Shown in pieces: positions 25,246 to 32,585 of a stretch of DNA of 64,000 nucleotides. A program made the position numbers and the translations under genes. Numbering within the stretch: the stretch's first letter is position 1; every line of letters starts with the position of its first letter. This DNA is from Candidatus Methanomethylophilaceae archaeon (lineage in GTDB: Archaea > Thermoplasmatota > Thermoplasmata > Methanomassiliicoccales > Methanomethylophilaceae), in assembly GCA_944320485.1 (NCBI GenBank), contig CALUHQ010000069.1, positions 1-64,000 of the forward strand, written 5' to 3'. The notes under the pieces were generated by a model. The model was not told the origin of the DNA. It made no database searches and was given only the letters and a program-made list of their open reading frames with translations.

Positions 25246-25791
25246 ATGATGCTGGAACGCGAAACCGACAGTCAGAAGCGCTGGATCAAGGATGTACGTA
25301 GGAAGAACCGTATGCCTGTCCAGATCATGGTCGCGGAAGCGTTCCTTGTGGTCATGGTGGCCCTCTACATCCTGAAGATGGGATTGCTGGCCTCAGTCAT
25401 CTTCGAAGGGACGGACGCATCTCAGAGCATGCTCATGTCCGTCCTGTACACGATACTCATGCTCACGGCCATGTCCGCCATCATGGGGCTGTCATCCCGT
25501 AGGGCGAGCTCATGGCGCAAGGTCATGAGGAACTGCCTGACGTTCACGCTGATGTCGTTCGTCTCGGCGTTCGTCTACTCCTCGGACAGCATCACCCATG
25601 TCGTGGACACGAATCCGTTCCTCACGCTCATCGTCCTCGCGCTCGTGATGGCGATGATGCTGTACTCGGACTCGGTCAAGAGGTTCTACACCCCGTCGAT
25701 GATGGAGGTCAAGCCCGTCAGAGACTGGGCCAAGTACATCTTCGTGGGGAGCCTGTACGGCGATGAGTACAGGGTCGTGCGCGGATCCTGA
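25246..25791 (+). CDS. Small membrane protein of unknown function
   Basis: A 181-residue protein with a charged start (MMLERETDSQKRW), four hydrophobic helices (about 30-50, 62-85, 98-115 and 125-145) and a cytosolic C-terminus. GGTGAC precedes the ATG, and GTATATATTC (25211-25220) is a good TATA box. Its general plan (charged tail, paired helices) resembles its divergent neighbour, though no sequence similarity is obvious. The family is not recognised. Confidence 0.65.
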   Translation: MMLERETDSQKRWIKDVRRKNRMPVQIMVAEAFLVVMVALYILKMGLLASVIFEGTDASQSMLMSVLYTILMLTAMSAIMGLSSRRASSWRKVMRNCLTFTLMSFVSAFVYSSDSITHVVDTNPFLTLIVLALVMAMMLYSDSVKRFYTPSMMEVKPVRDWAKYIFVGSLYGDEYRVVRGS

Positions 25792-25797
25792 AGCGGG

Positions 25798-26016
25798 TCA
25801 CTGCTTCCCGTTGAGCTCCTCGGCGACCTCTTCCAGGTCCTCGGGGATGATGGGCCTGCCCTCGGCCTTCCGCTTCATGTGGCCTCCGGGGCCACCGCGG
25901 TCGATCCTGGCCTTCTCCAAGCACTCGGGATCGTCGCAGACGAACGCGGCGTACACGATGTTCTTGCAGGGCTTCCCGCAGTACTCGCACACATAGTCTT
26001 CCATGTTGAGTGCCAT
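25798..26016 (-). CDS. Small zinc-ribbon-like protein
   Basis: A 72-residue protein beginning MALNMEDYVCEYCGKPCKN. A C-E-Y-C-G-K-P-C set (Cys 10, 13, 17) and a later C-D-D-P-E-C pair suggest one small zinc-binding module; the C-terminus is charged. The TATA-like TCTTTATCTATCC (26034-26046) lies about 25 bases upstream, so translation is probably leaderless. The TnpB element inserted immediately upstream of this promoter. Function is unknown. Confidence 0.7.
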   Translation of the reverse strand: MALNMEDYVCEYCGKPCKNIVYAAFVCDDPECLEKARIDRGGPGGHMKRKAEGRPIIPEDLEEVAEELNGKQ

Positions 26017-26051
26017 GGTGCGTGAATCCGCTGACGGATAGATAAAGATGC

Positions 26052-26070
26052 TAGGAGACCAGCGTGTTGG
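26052..26070 (+). repeat. Inverted repeat, right (3') end of the TnpB element
   Basis: TAGGAGACCAGCGTGTTGG is the perfect inverse of 27392-27410. It lies downstream of tnpB in the gene's orientation. The guide part of an omega RNA would begin just beyond it, reading into the promoter region of the small zinc-protein gene. Confidence 0.85.
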
Positions 26071-26180
26071 CGGCCTGGGGCCGCCCCCGTGCAGTCTCCC
26101 GGTGTTGTCAGCAGGGCTGACCGTTCTCCGCCGGGCGGAAGGTCTCCACACCGAGACCCTTGGTGAGTATGTTGATGGCG
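26052..26180 (-). ncRNA. Predicted TnpB omega RNA (right-end RNA)
   Basis: In known TnpB systems the guide RNA scaffold overlaps the 3' end of tnpB and runs to the element end. Here that interval holds GGCGGCC-TGGG-GCCGCC and other GC-rich inverted segments capable of a compact fold. The extent is by analogy only; the 5' boundary is a guess. Confidence 0.35.
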
Positions 26181-27274
26181 GCGTTGCGGTCCCTGTCCAT
26201 GATCAGACCGCAGCATCCGCAGCGGTAGGTCCTCTCGGACAGCGGGAGATCCCGTTTCACGTTCCCGCACCCGGAGCAGGTGCGGGACGTGAACGCCGGG
26301 TCCACGAGGATCAGGGGGATGCCGGCCTCTGCCGCTTTGCATCCCACCATCCCCACGAGGGTAGCCCAGCTCGCCTCCGTGTACCTGTCGCGAACGGCGG
26401 CGCTGTTGTCCGCCTTCTCCTTCATCCTCTTGACCTCGAGGTCCTCGAGGACTATTTTAGTGTGACCTTCGACCATGTCGTGGGCCAGTCTGTGCAGGAA
26501 CCCCCTGCGCCTCCTGTGTATGTCCATGTGGATGACGGCGAGCCTCCTCCGGCAGCGCTCCCATGCCGGCGAGCCCCTCTCGTGCTCCGCTATCCTCCTC
26601 TGCAACTTTGCTATCGTTTCCTTCTCCTCGGCGTAGAAGTCCTGCACCTCTACGGTTTTTCCGGAGGTGTCCGTCACCAGGTTGCCGAGGCCGAGGTCGT
26701 AGCCCTCCGGGAATGAGTGGTCCTCCAGATTCTCCTCGTTCCTCATGATAGGCTCCACGCTGTACACGATGACGGCGTGCCACTTCCCACGGGCATCGCG
26801 CTTGACGGTGCACATGACCATCTTGCCTTTGGGATGGTACGAGTTGCGGTACCTCACATCCCCGATCTTGGAGAGATGGAGGCGGTCCCCCTTGAACTTG
26901 AATCCTTGGTCTGACTCATAGCAGAACGAGTCGTAGCGGTTGGCCGACCTGAACCTCGGGACGTGGATGAGCCTCCCGGTGACGCCGATCCTGCATCCGG
27001 ACATCGCGCGGTGCACGCGCACCGCGACGTTCTGGCGACACATGGAGTATGCATCCGCCCTCCCGGGCACGGACTTGGACACCAGGGTCCCTAGTTTCAT
27101 CATCCCGAATCTGTCGAGTTTCCTCCCCTCTGTCGCGAGGAGCTCTCTGGACCTGGAGAGGAGCTCGTTGTACAGCAGGCGGCAGTGCTCGAGGCTCGCC
27201 TCGAGCGCCTTCGTCTGCGTCGCATTGGGATACAGCCGGTATGTGACCGATCTGTACCGCTTCTCCTCCTCCAT
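26108..27274 (-). CDS. tnpB: TnpB, RNA-guided nuclease of a transposable element
   Basis: A 388-residue protein starting MEEEKRYRSVTYRLYPNATQ. All RuvC catalytic residues are present: D193 in G-Y-D-L-G-L-G-N, E277 in I-V-L-E-D-L-E and D362 in M-D-R-D-R-N-A-A-I-N. The zinc finger is C333-x2-C336 ... C352-x2-C355. The spacing is nearly identical to the experimentally studied ISDra2 TnpB (D191/E278/D361 by memory). It looks full-length and potentially active. The TATA at about 27293-27302 (CTTATATACA on the minus strand) implies a leaderless transcript. Confidence 0.93.
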   Translation of the reverse strand: MEEEKRYRSVTYRLYPNATQTKALEASLEHCRLLYNELLSRSRELLATEGRKLDRFGMMKLGTLVSKSVPGRADAYSMCRQNVAVRVHRAMSGCRIGVTGRLIHVPRFRSANRYDSFCYESDQGFKFKGDRLHLSKIGDVRYRNSYHPKGKMVMCTVKRDARGKWHAVIVYSVEPIMRNEENLEDHSFPEGYDLGLGNLVTDTSGKTVEVQDFYAEEKETIAKLQRRIAEHERGSPAWERCRRRLAVIHMDIHRRRRGFLHRLAHDMVEGHTKIVLEDLEVKRMKEKADNSAAVRDRYTEASWATLVGMVGCKAAEAGIPLILVDPAFTSRTCSGCGNVKRDLPLSERTYRCGCCGLIMDRDRNAAINILTKGLGVETFRPAENGQPC

Positions 27275-27391
27275 GGTTGAACACCATCGGGAATGTATAT
27301 AAGCAGATCCAGGGGAGGTCGCCGAAAAAGGTACCCTCTGAAACAGATGGCCAGACATCCGGAAATGGCACCGAATACCCTCCGAAAACCA

Positions 27392-27410
27392 CCAACACGC
27401 TGGTCTCCTA
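27392..27410 (-). repeat. Inverted repeat, left (5') end of the TnpB element
   Basis: CCAACACGCTGGTCTCCTA on the plus strand, the exact inverse of 26052-26070. The sequence just outside it on the tnpB strand (ending ATGGGG) would be the target-adjacent motif in a TnpB system. Confidence 0.85.
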
Positions 27411-27427
27411 CCCCATAGATAAATGGT

Positions 27428-27450
27428 GCCTCGGGGACGGGCCCCGAGGC
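27428..27450. terminator. GC-rich hairpin downstream of nadC
   Basis: GCCTCGGGG / CCCCGAGGC with a 5-base loop. It lies 3' of nadC on the minus strand, between it and the TnpB element. Confidence 0.55.
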
Positions 27451-27458
27451 CTTAGCGT

Positions 27459-28259
27459 TCAGTTTATGTCCATCGAGAACTGGATCGCCGGCGCGGAGTG
27501 TGTGAGGCAACCCATGGACACTATGTCGGCCTTCCCGATGTATTCGGGGATCCTCTCGACGGTCATGTCACCGGAGGCCTCCACGAGGATCCTCTCGTTG
27601 ACGCGCCTGACTGCGTCCCTGATCTCCCCTGTGATCTCGGGTCCCACGTTGTCCGCCATGATGATGTCTGCGCCCATCTCGGCGGCCGTCACGGCGTCGT
27701 CGACGTTGTCCACCTCGACCTCGACCTTCAGGGAGAACGATGCCTTCGAGACCTTCTCCATGGCGCTCTTAACGGAGCCGCAGGCCCTTATGTGGTTGTC
27801 CTTGACCAGGATCATGGAGTCCAGGCCGGCCCTGTGGGGGTCCCCTCCGGCGACGGCCACTGCCTTCTTCTGGAGCGGTCCGAACCCGGGCACGGTCTTG
27901 CGGGTGGCGGCAATGATTATCTCGCCTCTGCCTGCCTCAACCGCGCGGGCGGTGAGGGTGGCGGTGCCGCTCATCACCATCAGGATGTTGAGCACGGTCC
28001 TCTCGGCGGTAATCATCCCCGCGAGGGGGCCGGAGACGGACATGATGCGGGATCCCGCCTTCACATGGTCGCCGTCCTTGTAGAGGGACGTTGCGTCGGC
28101 CCCGACCATGGCGAACAGCTCCTCGGCCTCCTCTATGCCGGCGACGACCGCGTCCTGCTCGCAGGTGATGTACGCGGTCCCGTCGGTGTTGGGGACCGTC
28201 AGGACCGTGGTGATGTCCCCCTTCCCGACATCGGCCTTGAGGTAGACGGACAGGTCCAT
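27459..28259 (-). CDS. nadC: Nicotinate-nucleotide pyrophosphorylase (carboxylating)
   Basis: A 266-residue quinolinate phosphoribosyltransferase. It has G-D-I-T-T near the N-terminus, the catalytic-face segment E-R-T-V-L-N-I-L-M-V-M-S-G-T-A-T, the A-A-T-R-K-T-V-P-G-F/G-G-D-P-H-R-A-G-L region and I-L-V-K-D-N-H-I. It forms nicotinate mononucleotide from quinolinate and PRPP in de novo NAD synthesis. No nadA or nadB is nearby. It starts two bases after the stop of the beta-CASP gene, so the two are co-transcribed. Confidence 0.93.
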   Translation of the reverse strand: MDLSVYLKADVGKGDITTVLTVPNTDGTAYITCEQDAVVAGIEEAEELFAMVGADATSLYKDGDHVKAGSRIMSVSGPLAGMITAERTVLNILMVMSGTATLTARAVEAGRGEIIIAATRKTVPGFGPLQKKAVAVAGGDPHRAGLDSMILVKDNHIRACGSVKSAMEKVSKASFSLKVEVEVDNVDDAVTAAEMGADIIMADNVGPEITGEIRDAVRRVNERILVEASGDMTVERIPEYIGKADIVSMGCLTHSAPAIQFSMDIN

Positions 28260-28261
28260 GC

Positions 28262-29497
28262 TCACACGTCCAGCTCGAACTCCTCGCCGGTCTGCGGGAG
28301 GATGACGTTGTAGTCGCTGAGGTCGTCCAGGAACGCCTCCCTGGCCTCGGAGTGCATGATGATGACGTTGTCCGGGTCGCAGCCCTTGATGAAGTCGACG
28401 ATCTGGCTGTGGTCGGCGTGGGCGGAGAAGTCGTACTTCTGGAGCTCGCACTCGATCTTGACGATCTCCCCGTCGATCTTCACGCAGCCCTGCTCCATCA
28501 GCATCCTGCCGTTGGTGTCCTCCGCCTGGTAACCGACCAGGAGGATGGCGCTCTTGGGGTCGTTCCTGAGCTGGTTGAGGTACCTCAGGACGGGTCCTCC
28601 GTCGAGCATGCCGCCGGTGGTGACGATAATCTGTCCCTTGATGGCGGCGTCCCTGTTGGCGGGTCTCCTGACCTCGTGGAACCTCTTCTTGGCGTTCCTG
28701 AGCTGCCTCGCGTCCCTGAGATACTCGGGGTAGTCGAGGAACAGGCGGGTGACCGCACGGCCCATCCCGTCCACCCACATCTCGTACCCGAGGTCCTTCA
28801 GCAGGAGCATGATCTCCTGGGTCCTTCCGACGGCGAAGCACGGGATCAGGACGGTCCCTCCGCGGTCGATGACCTCGTCGATCTTCGCGATGAAATCCTC
28901 CTCGGTCTGCTGTCTCGGAGGGTGGTTGCGTCCGCCGTAGGTACCCTCGATGAACAGGTTGGTGCAGTCGGTGGGCTTGGCGCCTCCGACGAGCCTCTGG
29001 GTCTCGGTGTGGATGTCCCCGGAGTAGACGGTCTTGACGTCGCGGCTGAACTCGAACATGGAGGCACCGGGGATGTGTCCGGCGTCGAGCATGCTGACGT
29101 CGACGTGGTTGATCGTGATGTCGTCCCCGTAGGTCATGGGCACGACGCTCCTCATCGTCTTCTCGATGTCGTCCATCGAGTAGGGCTGGACGTAGTCCTC
29201 GGCCTTGGCGATCTTGAGCGTGTCCTTCATCATGAGCTCGGAGATCTCCGCGGTGAGAGGGGTGGTGAACAGGTCGCACCTGTCCCTTCCGACGACCTGC
29301 GGGACCATGCCGCAGTGGTCGAGGTGCGAGTGGGTGAGGAACATGTAGTCGATCTTGGGTGCGGGGATGGGGAACTCCGGCGGCTTGGTGGGACTGAGCC
29401 CGTACTCGACCAGGACGGTCATTCCGTCCCCCTCCATCGTCATCCCCATGCGGCCGACCATGTCCGCGCCGCCGAGGAATTTGAATTTCATTTTCAT
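28262..29497 (-). CDS. Beta-CASP metallo-beta-lactamase ribonuclease (aCPSF2-like)
   Basis: A 411-residue MBL-fold nuclease. Motif 2 is H-S-H-L-D-H at about 56-61; the D-A-G-H-I-P-G-A motif and Y-S-G-D-I-H follow. The beta-CASP domain has C-F-A-V-G-R-T-Q-E, T-T-G-G-M-L-D-G-G-P, and the C-terminal F-S-A-H-A-D-H and M-H-S-E-A-R-E motifs. The absence of N-terminal KH domains separates it from FttA/aCPSF1 and fits the shorter aCPSF2-type, known as 5'-3' exonuclease/endonuclease in RNA decay. GGAG precedes the ATG at 29497; 29491 is an alternative start. Confidence 0.9.
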   Translation of the reverse strand: MKMKFKFLGGADMVGRMGMTMEGDGMTVLVEYGLSPTKPPEFPIPAPKIDYMFLTHSHLDHCGMVPQVVGRDRCDLFTTPLTAEISELMMKDTLKIAKAEDYVQPYSMDDIEKTMRSVVPMTYGDDITINHVDVSMLDAGHIPGASMFEFSRDVKTVYSGDIHTETQRLVGGAKPTDCTNLFIEGTYGGRNHPPRQQTEEDFIAKIDEVIDRGGTVLIPCFAVGRTQEIMLLLKDLGYEMWVDGMGRAVTRLFLDYPEYLRDARQLRNAKKRFHEVRRPANRDAAIKGQIIVTTGGMLDGGPVLRYLNQLRNDPKSAILLVGYQAEDTNGRMLMEQGCVKIDGEIVKIECELQKYDFSAHADHSQIVDFIKGCDPDNVIIMHSEAREAFLDDLSDYNVILPQTGEEFELDV

Positions 29498-29835
29498 TCG
29501 TCTCAACTCCTTTTCGTAATGCCTCAGTGAGGGCTTGTGAAAGGGGGCGTGCCCCCCCTGACTGTGATTGATGATACAGGACCGCGCGTCCCATATTATA
29601 AGGATAGGGGAGGGTAGTTGGACCCCATATTTCAAGTTATGCTAAGGAAAAACGTCCGTCGTCGTCGCAATCCAACATAGCCAGACATCAGTTTGTCGGA
29701 CCGGGCGCGACCAATCGGAGGCAAGTGTGATGGATTATACATCCATCTGTTTTGACAGCACAATAGCCAGACATGCGGATAAACGCTCGACTTTATTGCC
29801 AAGGGTTAAATGTGCCATCACCATACGTTGCGCGC
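29498..29835. other. Intergenic region with hairpins and a 12-bp direct repeat, no gene seen
   Basis: It holds a GGGGGC-GT-GCCCCC hairpin (29543-29556), an ATAGCCAGACAT direct repeat (29677-29688 and 29763-29774), and an inverted repeat GATGGAT-TATAC-ATCCATC (29729-29747). A TATA-like GGTTAAATG (about 29804-29812) drives the next gene. No convincing ORF is present. Confidence 0.6.
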
Positions 29836-32166
29836 ATGGGAGCGCTCGATAAGAGAATCTTCAGCGGTGTGGCTATGTTGTCCGCACTGCTCTTCGTCGT
29901 ATCAGCGATTCTGCTCCTGGCCGACGGGGGCGATGTGAACGCTGACTCCAACGACACCGCACTGTACATCCTAACCGTGTCCGGCATATTGGCCGTGGTC
30001 TACTCCGTCGTCCTGATGATGGACCGTTCCAGCTTCGTGAGGACCTTGAGCGGAGCTGTGGTCGCGATAGCCGGCATCATCTATCTGGCCGTGCCGTTCG
30101 CGGGCGGTGCGGACACCATGATCGCCGTGGCGTCCATCGTCGCCGCCGTGGCCATGATCGCGGACATGCTGGCCCTCTGGGTATCCCGCGTATACGGAGC
30201 GATGTACGTCACCGCCGTCCTGGCCGCTCTAGAGCTCATCACGGGAGTGCTCCATTTCATCAACGATCCGCAGGCCTCTTACTACGCCATCGCCCTTCTC
30301 GTGTTCGGCGTCTGGCTGTGCCTCTCCGCATACGTCACCGGTTTCGTGAAGACCGAGAACGCCACCAGGACGAGGGAGGTCAAGGAAGACAAGGTCGCCA
30401 AGAAGGCGGAGAGGCCGCAGGCCAAGAACACCAAGGCGACCAAGAAGGCTAAGAAGCCCGAGAAGAAGGAGGAGTCCAAACCCGAGCCCAAGCCCGAGGT
30501 CAAGGAGGCCCCCAAGGAGGAGCCCAAAGAGACTCCCAAGGAGGAGCCGAAGCCTGAGCCCAATCCCGCCCAGCAGCACGAGGGTTCCGAAGAGAGGCCC
30601 AAGATCAAGCCCGTGAGGACGGTCGAGCTCCCGAAGAGGAATGCGGACGTCAAGCCCGAGTCCAAACCCGAGCCCAAGCCCGAGGTCAAGGAGGCCCCCA
30701 AGGAGGAGCCCAAAGAGACTCCCAAGGAGGAGCCCAAGGCAGCTCAGCCTGCGAAGTCCTCCAACGACTTCATGAAGAAGCTCATGACCTCGCAGAACGC
30801 CAACAGGGCCAAGCAGGTCAGGCCGGTAGAGGTCCCCAAGGAGGAGCCGAAGGAGGAGCCCAAGCCAGTCGAAGAGGCTACCGAAGCCCCGGCCCCCAAG
30901 GAGGAGGCAGTTCCCGAGGTGCCGGTCCAGCCGGCTGCCGAGGAGGTCGAGACGCCAGATCAACCGGAGGAACCCAACGCAGTGGAGGCTCCCGAGGAGC
31001 AGCCCGTGGAGGATGCTCCCGTCCAGTCGGACGAGGCCATAGAGGAGCCCGAGCCCGAAGAGGTCCCCGTCGAGGAGCCCGAGATCGTCGAGCCTGAACA
31101 GGCCGTAACCGAGGAGGTCATCGAAGAGGAGGCCCCCACCGAGGAGCCGGAGGTTGCGGACGAGCAGCCGATGGATGACGAAGAGGCCTACGGTGCGATC
31201 GAGTACATCCCCGAGGATGAGCAGCCTGCCCAGCCCGAGGATGTTCCCGAGGAGCAGCCCGAGGCCATCGAGGAACCCGCTCCCATCGAAGAGCCTGTGG
31301 CCATCGAGGAACCCGCTCCCATCGAAGAGCCTGTGGCCATCGAGGAGCAGCCCACCGTGACCGAGGAGCCCACCGTGACCGAGGAGCAGCCCGAAGAGGC
31401 CGTCGTCGAGGAGCAGATACAGCCCGACTGGTCCGCGGTCGTGCACGACGCATCCCAGGCGAAGCCGACCCAGGACGACGAGCAGCCTGCCCAGCCCGAA
31501 GAGGCCCCTGAGGAGGAACCCGAGGTCGTCGAGCCCGAGCATGATGTGCCGGAGGAGGTCCCCGTCGAGGAGCCCGAGGCCATCGAGGAACCCGCTCCCA
31601 TCGAAGAGCCTGTGGCCATCGAGGAGCAGCCCACCGTGACCGAGGAGCCCACCGTGACCGAGGAACCCGAGGTCGTCGAGGCGGAGCCGACTGTCACCGA
31701 AGAGGCTCCTGCGGAGGAGTCCGAGCCCGAAGAGGCCGTCGTCGAGGCTTCCGAGCAGCCCGAGGCAGACGCGACATCGGAGGTCGTCCCGGCCGCCGAG
31801 CCTGAAGCGGTGACAGCAGTTCCCGCCGAGGAGTCCGAAGAGGAGCTCGGGGAGGACCTGTACACGGACTACTCGCCGGAAGCGGTGGTCCGCAGGGCGG
31901 CATGGAACAAGGGCCTCAGGTGCAGGCGCAACTACGGTCCCCACAACATCCCAGTCGCCTTCGTCAAGGGCAAGGTCGCGGTCTTCGTCGACGAGCCCGG
32001 AGCGGACACATCCGTGGACGCGGAGCTGGAGGCGGAGGGCTGGACCGTGATCAGGTACGACGCTACCACGGTCACGGACGGGAAGGCCCAGGGAGAGGAG
32101 ATTGCGGCCGCCGTGAAGGCGAACCTGCGCAGTTCCAAGTCCTCCAAGAGGAAGTCGAAGAAGTGA
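29836..32166 (+). CDS. Repeat-rich membrane protein with Vsr-like C-terminal domain
   Basis: A 776-residue protein in three parts. Part one has six hydrophobic helices (about 9-28, 42-61, 70-90, 93-113, 119-142 and 149-170). Part two is a basic Lys/Ala stretch (about 178-215) followed by roughly 450 residues of Pro-Glu-Val repeats such as EEPAPIEEPVAIEE and KEAPKEEPKETPKEE. Part three is a C-terminal domain (about 690-770) with A-V-V-R-R-A-A-W-N-K-G-L-R-C-R-R-N-Y, V-A-V-F-V-D-E and G-W-T-V-I-R-Y. Part three resembles the Vsr/DUF559 PD-(D/E)XK fold, but the position expected for the first catalytic Asp reads Ile-Pro-Val-Ala. So a nucleic-acid-binding or scaffold role is as likely as cleavage. 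The TATA places the start at the ATG at 29836, leaderless. Confidence 0.8.
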   Translation: MGALDKRIFSGVAMLSALLFVVSAILLLADGGDVNADSNDTALYILTVSGILAVVYSVVLMMDRSSFVRTLSGAVVAIAGIIYLAVPFAGGADTMIAVASIVAAVAMIADMLALWVSRVYGAMYVTAVLAALELITGVLHFINDPQASYYAIALLVFGVWLCLSAYVTGFVKTENATRTREVKEDKVAKKAERPQAKNTKATKKAKKPEKKEESKPEPKPEVKEAPKEEPKETPKEEPKPEPNPAQQHEGSEERPKIKPVRTVELPKRNADVKPESKPEPKPEVKEAPKEEPKETPKEEPKAAQPAKSSNDFMKKLMTSQNANRAKQVRPVEVPKEEPKEEPKPVEEATEAPAPKEEAVPEVPVQPAAEEVETPDQPEEPNAVEAPEEQPVEDAPVQSDEAIEEPEPEEVPVEEPEIVEPEQAVTEEVIEEEAPTEEPEVADEQPMDDEEAYGAIEYIPEDEQPAQPEDVPEEQPEAIEEPAPIEEPVAIEEPAPIEEPVAIEEQPTVTEEPTVTEEQPEEAVVEEQIQPDWSAVVHDASQAKPTQDDEQPAQPEEAPEEEPEVVEPEHDVPEEVPVEEPEAIEEPAPIEEPVAIEEQPTVTEEPTVTEEPEVVEAEPTVTEEAPAEESEPEEAVVEASEQPEADATSEVVPAAEPEAVTAVPAEESEEELGEDLYTDYSPEAVVRRAAWNKGLRCRRNYGPHNIPVAFVKGKVAVFVDEPGADTSVDAELEAEGWTVIRYDATTVTDGKAQGEEIAAAVKANLRSSKSSKRKSKK
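30472..30548 (+). repeat. Internal 77-bp direct repeat, copy 1
   Basis: The stretch encoding ESKPEPKPEVKEAPKEEPK and the next six residues is repeated essentially base for base at 30658-30734. The near identity at DNA level suggests recent duplication and possible length variation of the Pro-Glu linker. Confidence 0.8.
30658..30734 (+). repeat. Internal 77-bp direct repeat, copy 2
   Basis: Second copy of 30472-30548. A different, 36-bp tandem unit encoding EEPAPIEEPVAI follows further down (about 31264-31345 and again 31582-31625). Confidence 0.8.
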
Positions 32167-32174
32167 TCTTCACT

Positions 32175-32196
32175 GGAGGGGGCTCCGGCCCCTTCC
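32175..32196 (+). terminator. Hairpin downstream of the repeat-rich membrane protein
   Basis: GGAGGGGGC ... GGCCCCTTCC imperfect stem, 9 bases after the stop and before the TFS promoter (TATA GTTTTATATCG, about 32240-32250). Confidence 0.5.
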
Positions 32197-32285
32197 GAAC
32201 AAACCGCTTACCGCATCCCTTTCTATTACGCGCACGAACCAAGTGTTTTATATCGTCAGTCAATCCCCTCGGTGAGGCTGACAAA

Positions 32286-32585
32286 ATGTTTTGTCCATCA
32301 TGCGGATCGATGATGTTCCCCAAGGACGGAAAGTACGTTTGCAATTCATGCGGCGAGACGAAGGAGATCGGAGGCAAGGCCGAGGTCATAGTCACCGACT
32401 CCAGGGACAAGATGATGAAGGTCATCGAGGACGATGTCGCGACCCTCCCCAAGACGCGCATCCTGTGCCCCGAGTGCGGACACACCGAGGCGTTCTTCGT
32501 CATAAGGCAGACCCGCGCCGCGGATGAACCTGAGACCAGGATCTATCGTTGCTGCAAGTGCAACCACTCCTGGAGGGAGTACTGA
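32286..32585 (+). CDS. Transcription factor S (TFIIS/RPB9-like)
   Basis: A 99-residue protein with two zinc ribbons: N-terminal C-P-S-C-G ... C-N-S-C-G (residues 3-23) and C-terminal C-P-E-C-G ... C-C-K-C at the end. The C-terminal ribbon carries the Q-T-R-A-A-D-E-P-E-T loop, whose Asp-Glu pair reaches the RNA polymerase active site and triggers transcript cleavage. First gene of a long operon; its stop overlaps the PCNA start by one base. Confidence 0.95.
   Translation: MFCPSCGSMMFPKDGKYVCNSCGETKEIGGKAEVIVTDSRDKMMKVIEDDVATLPKTRILCPECGHTEAFFVIRQTRAADEPETRIYRCCKCNHSWREY

Larger units (their letters stand above)
26052..27410 (-). mobile_element. TnpB element bounded by 19-bp inverted repeats
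   Basis: A 1,359-bp unit holding one gene, tnpB, with identical inverted ends TAGGAGACCAGCGTGTTGG (26052-26070) and its complement (27392-27410). The match extends to 21 of 22 bases. The motif TAGATAAA occurs just outside both ends (about 26037-26045 and 27416-27424, ATAGATAAA), a possible 9-bp target duplication set back 4-5 bases. No tnpA (Y1 or serine recombinase) is present, so movement would need a transposase from elsewhere. Classical IS200/IS605 units lack perfect terminal inverted repeats, which makes this one unusual. Confidence 0.75.

Noticed and set aside
30472-31660. Repeats in the membrane-protein gene as a CRISPR-like array
   Set aside because: They are in-frame coding repeats of a Pro-Glu linker with no unique spacers of constant length.
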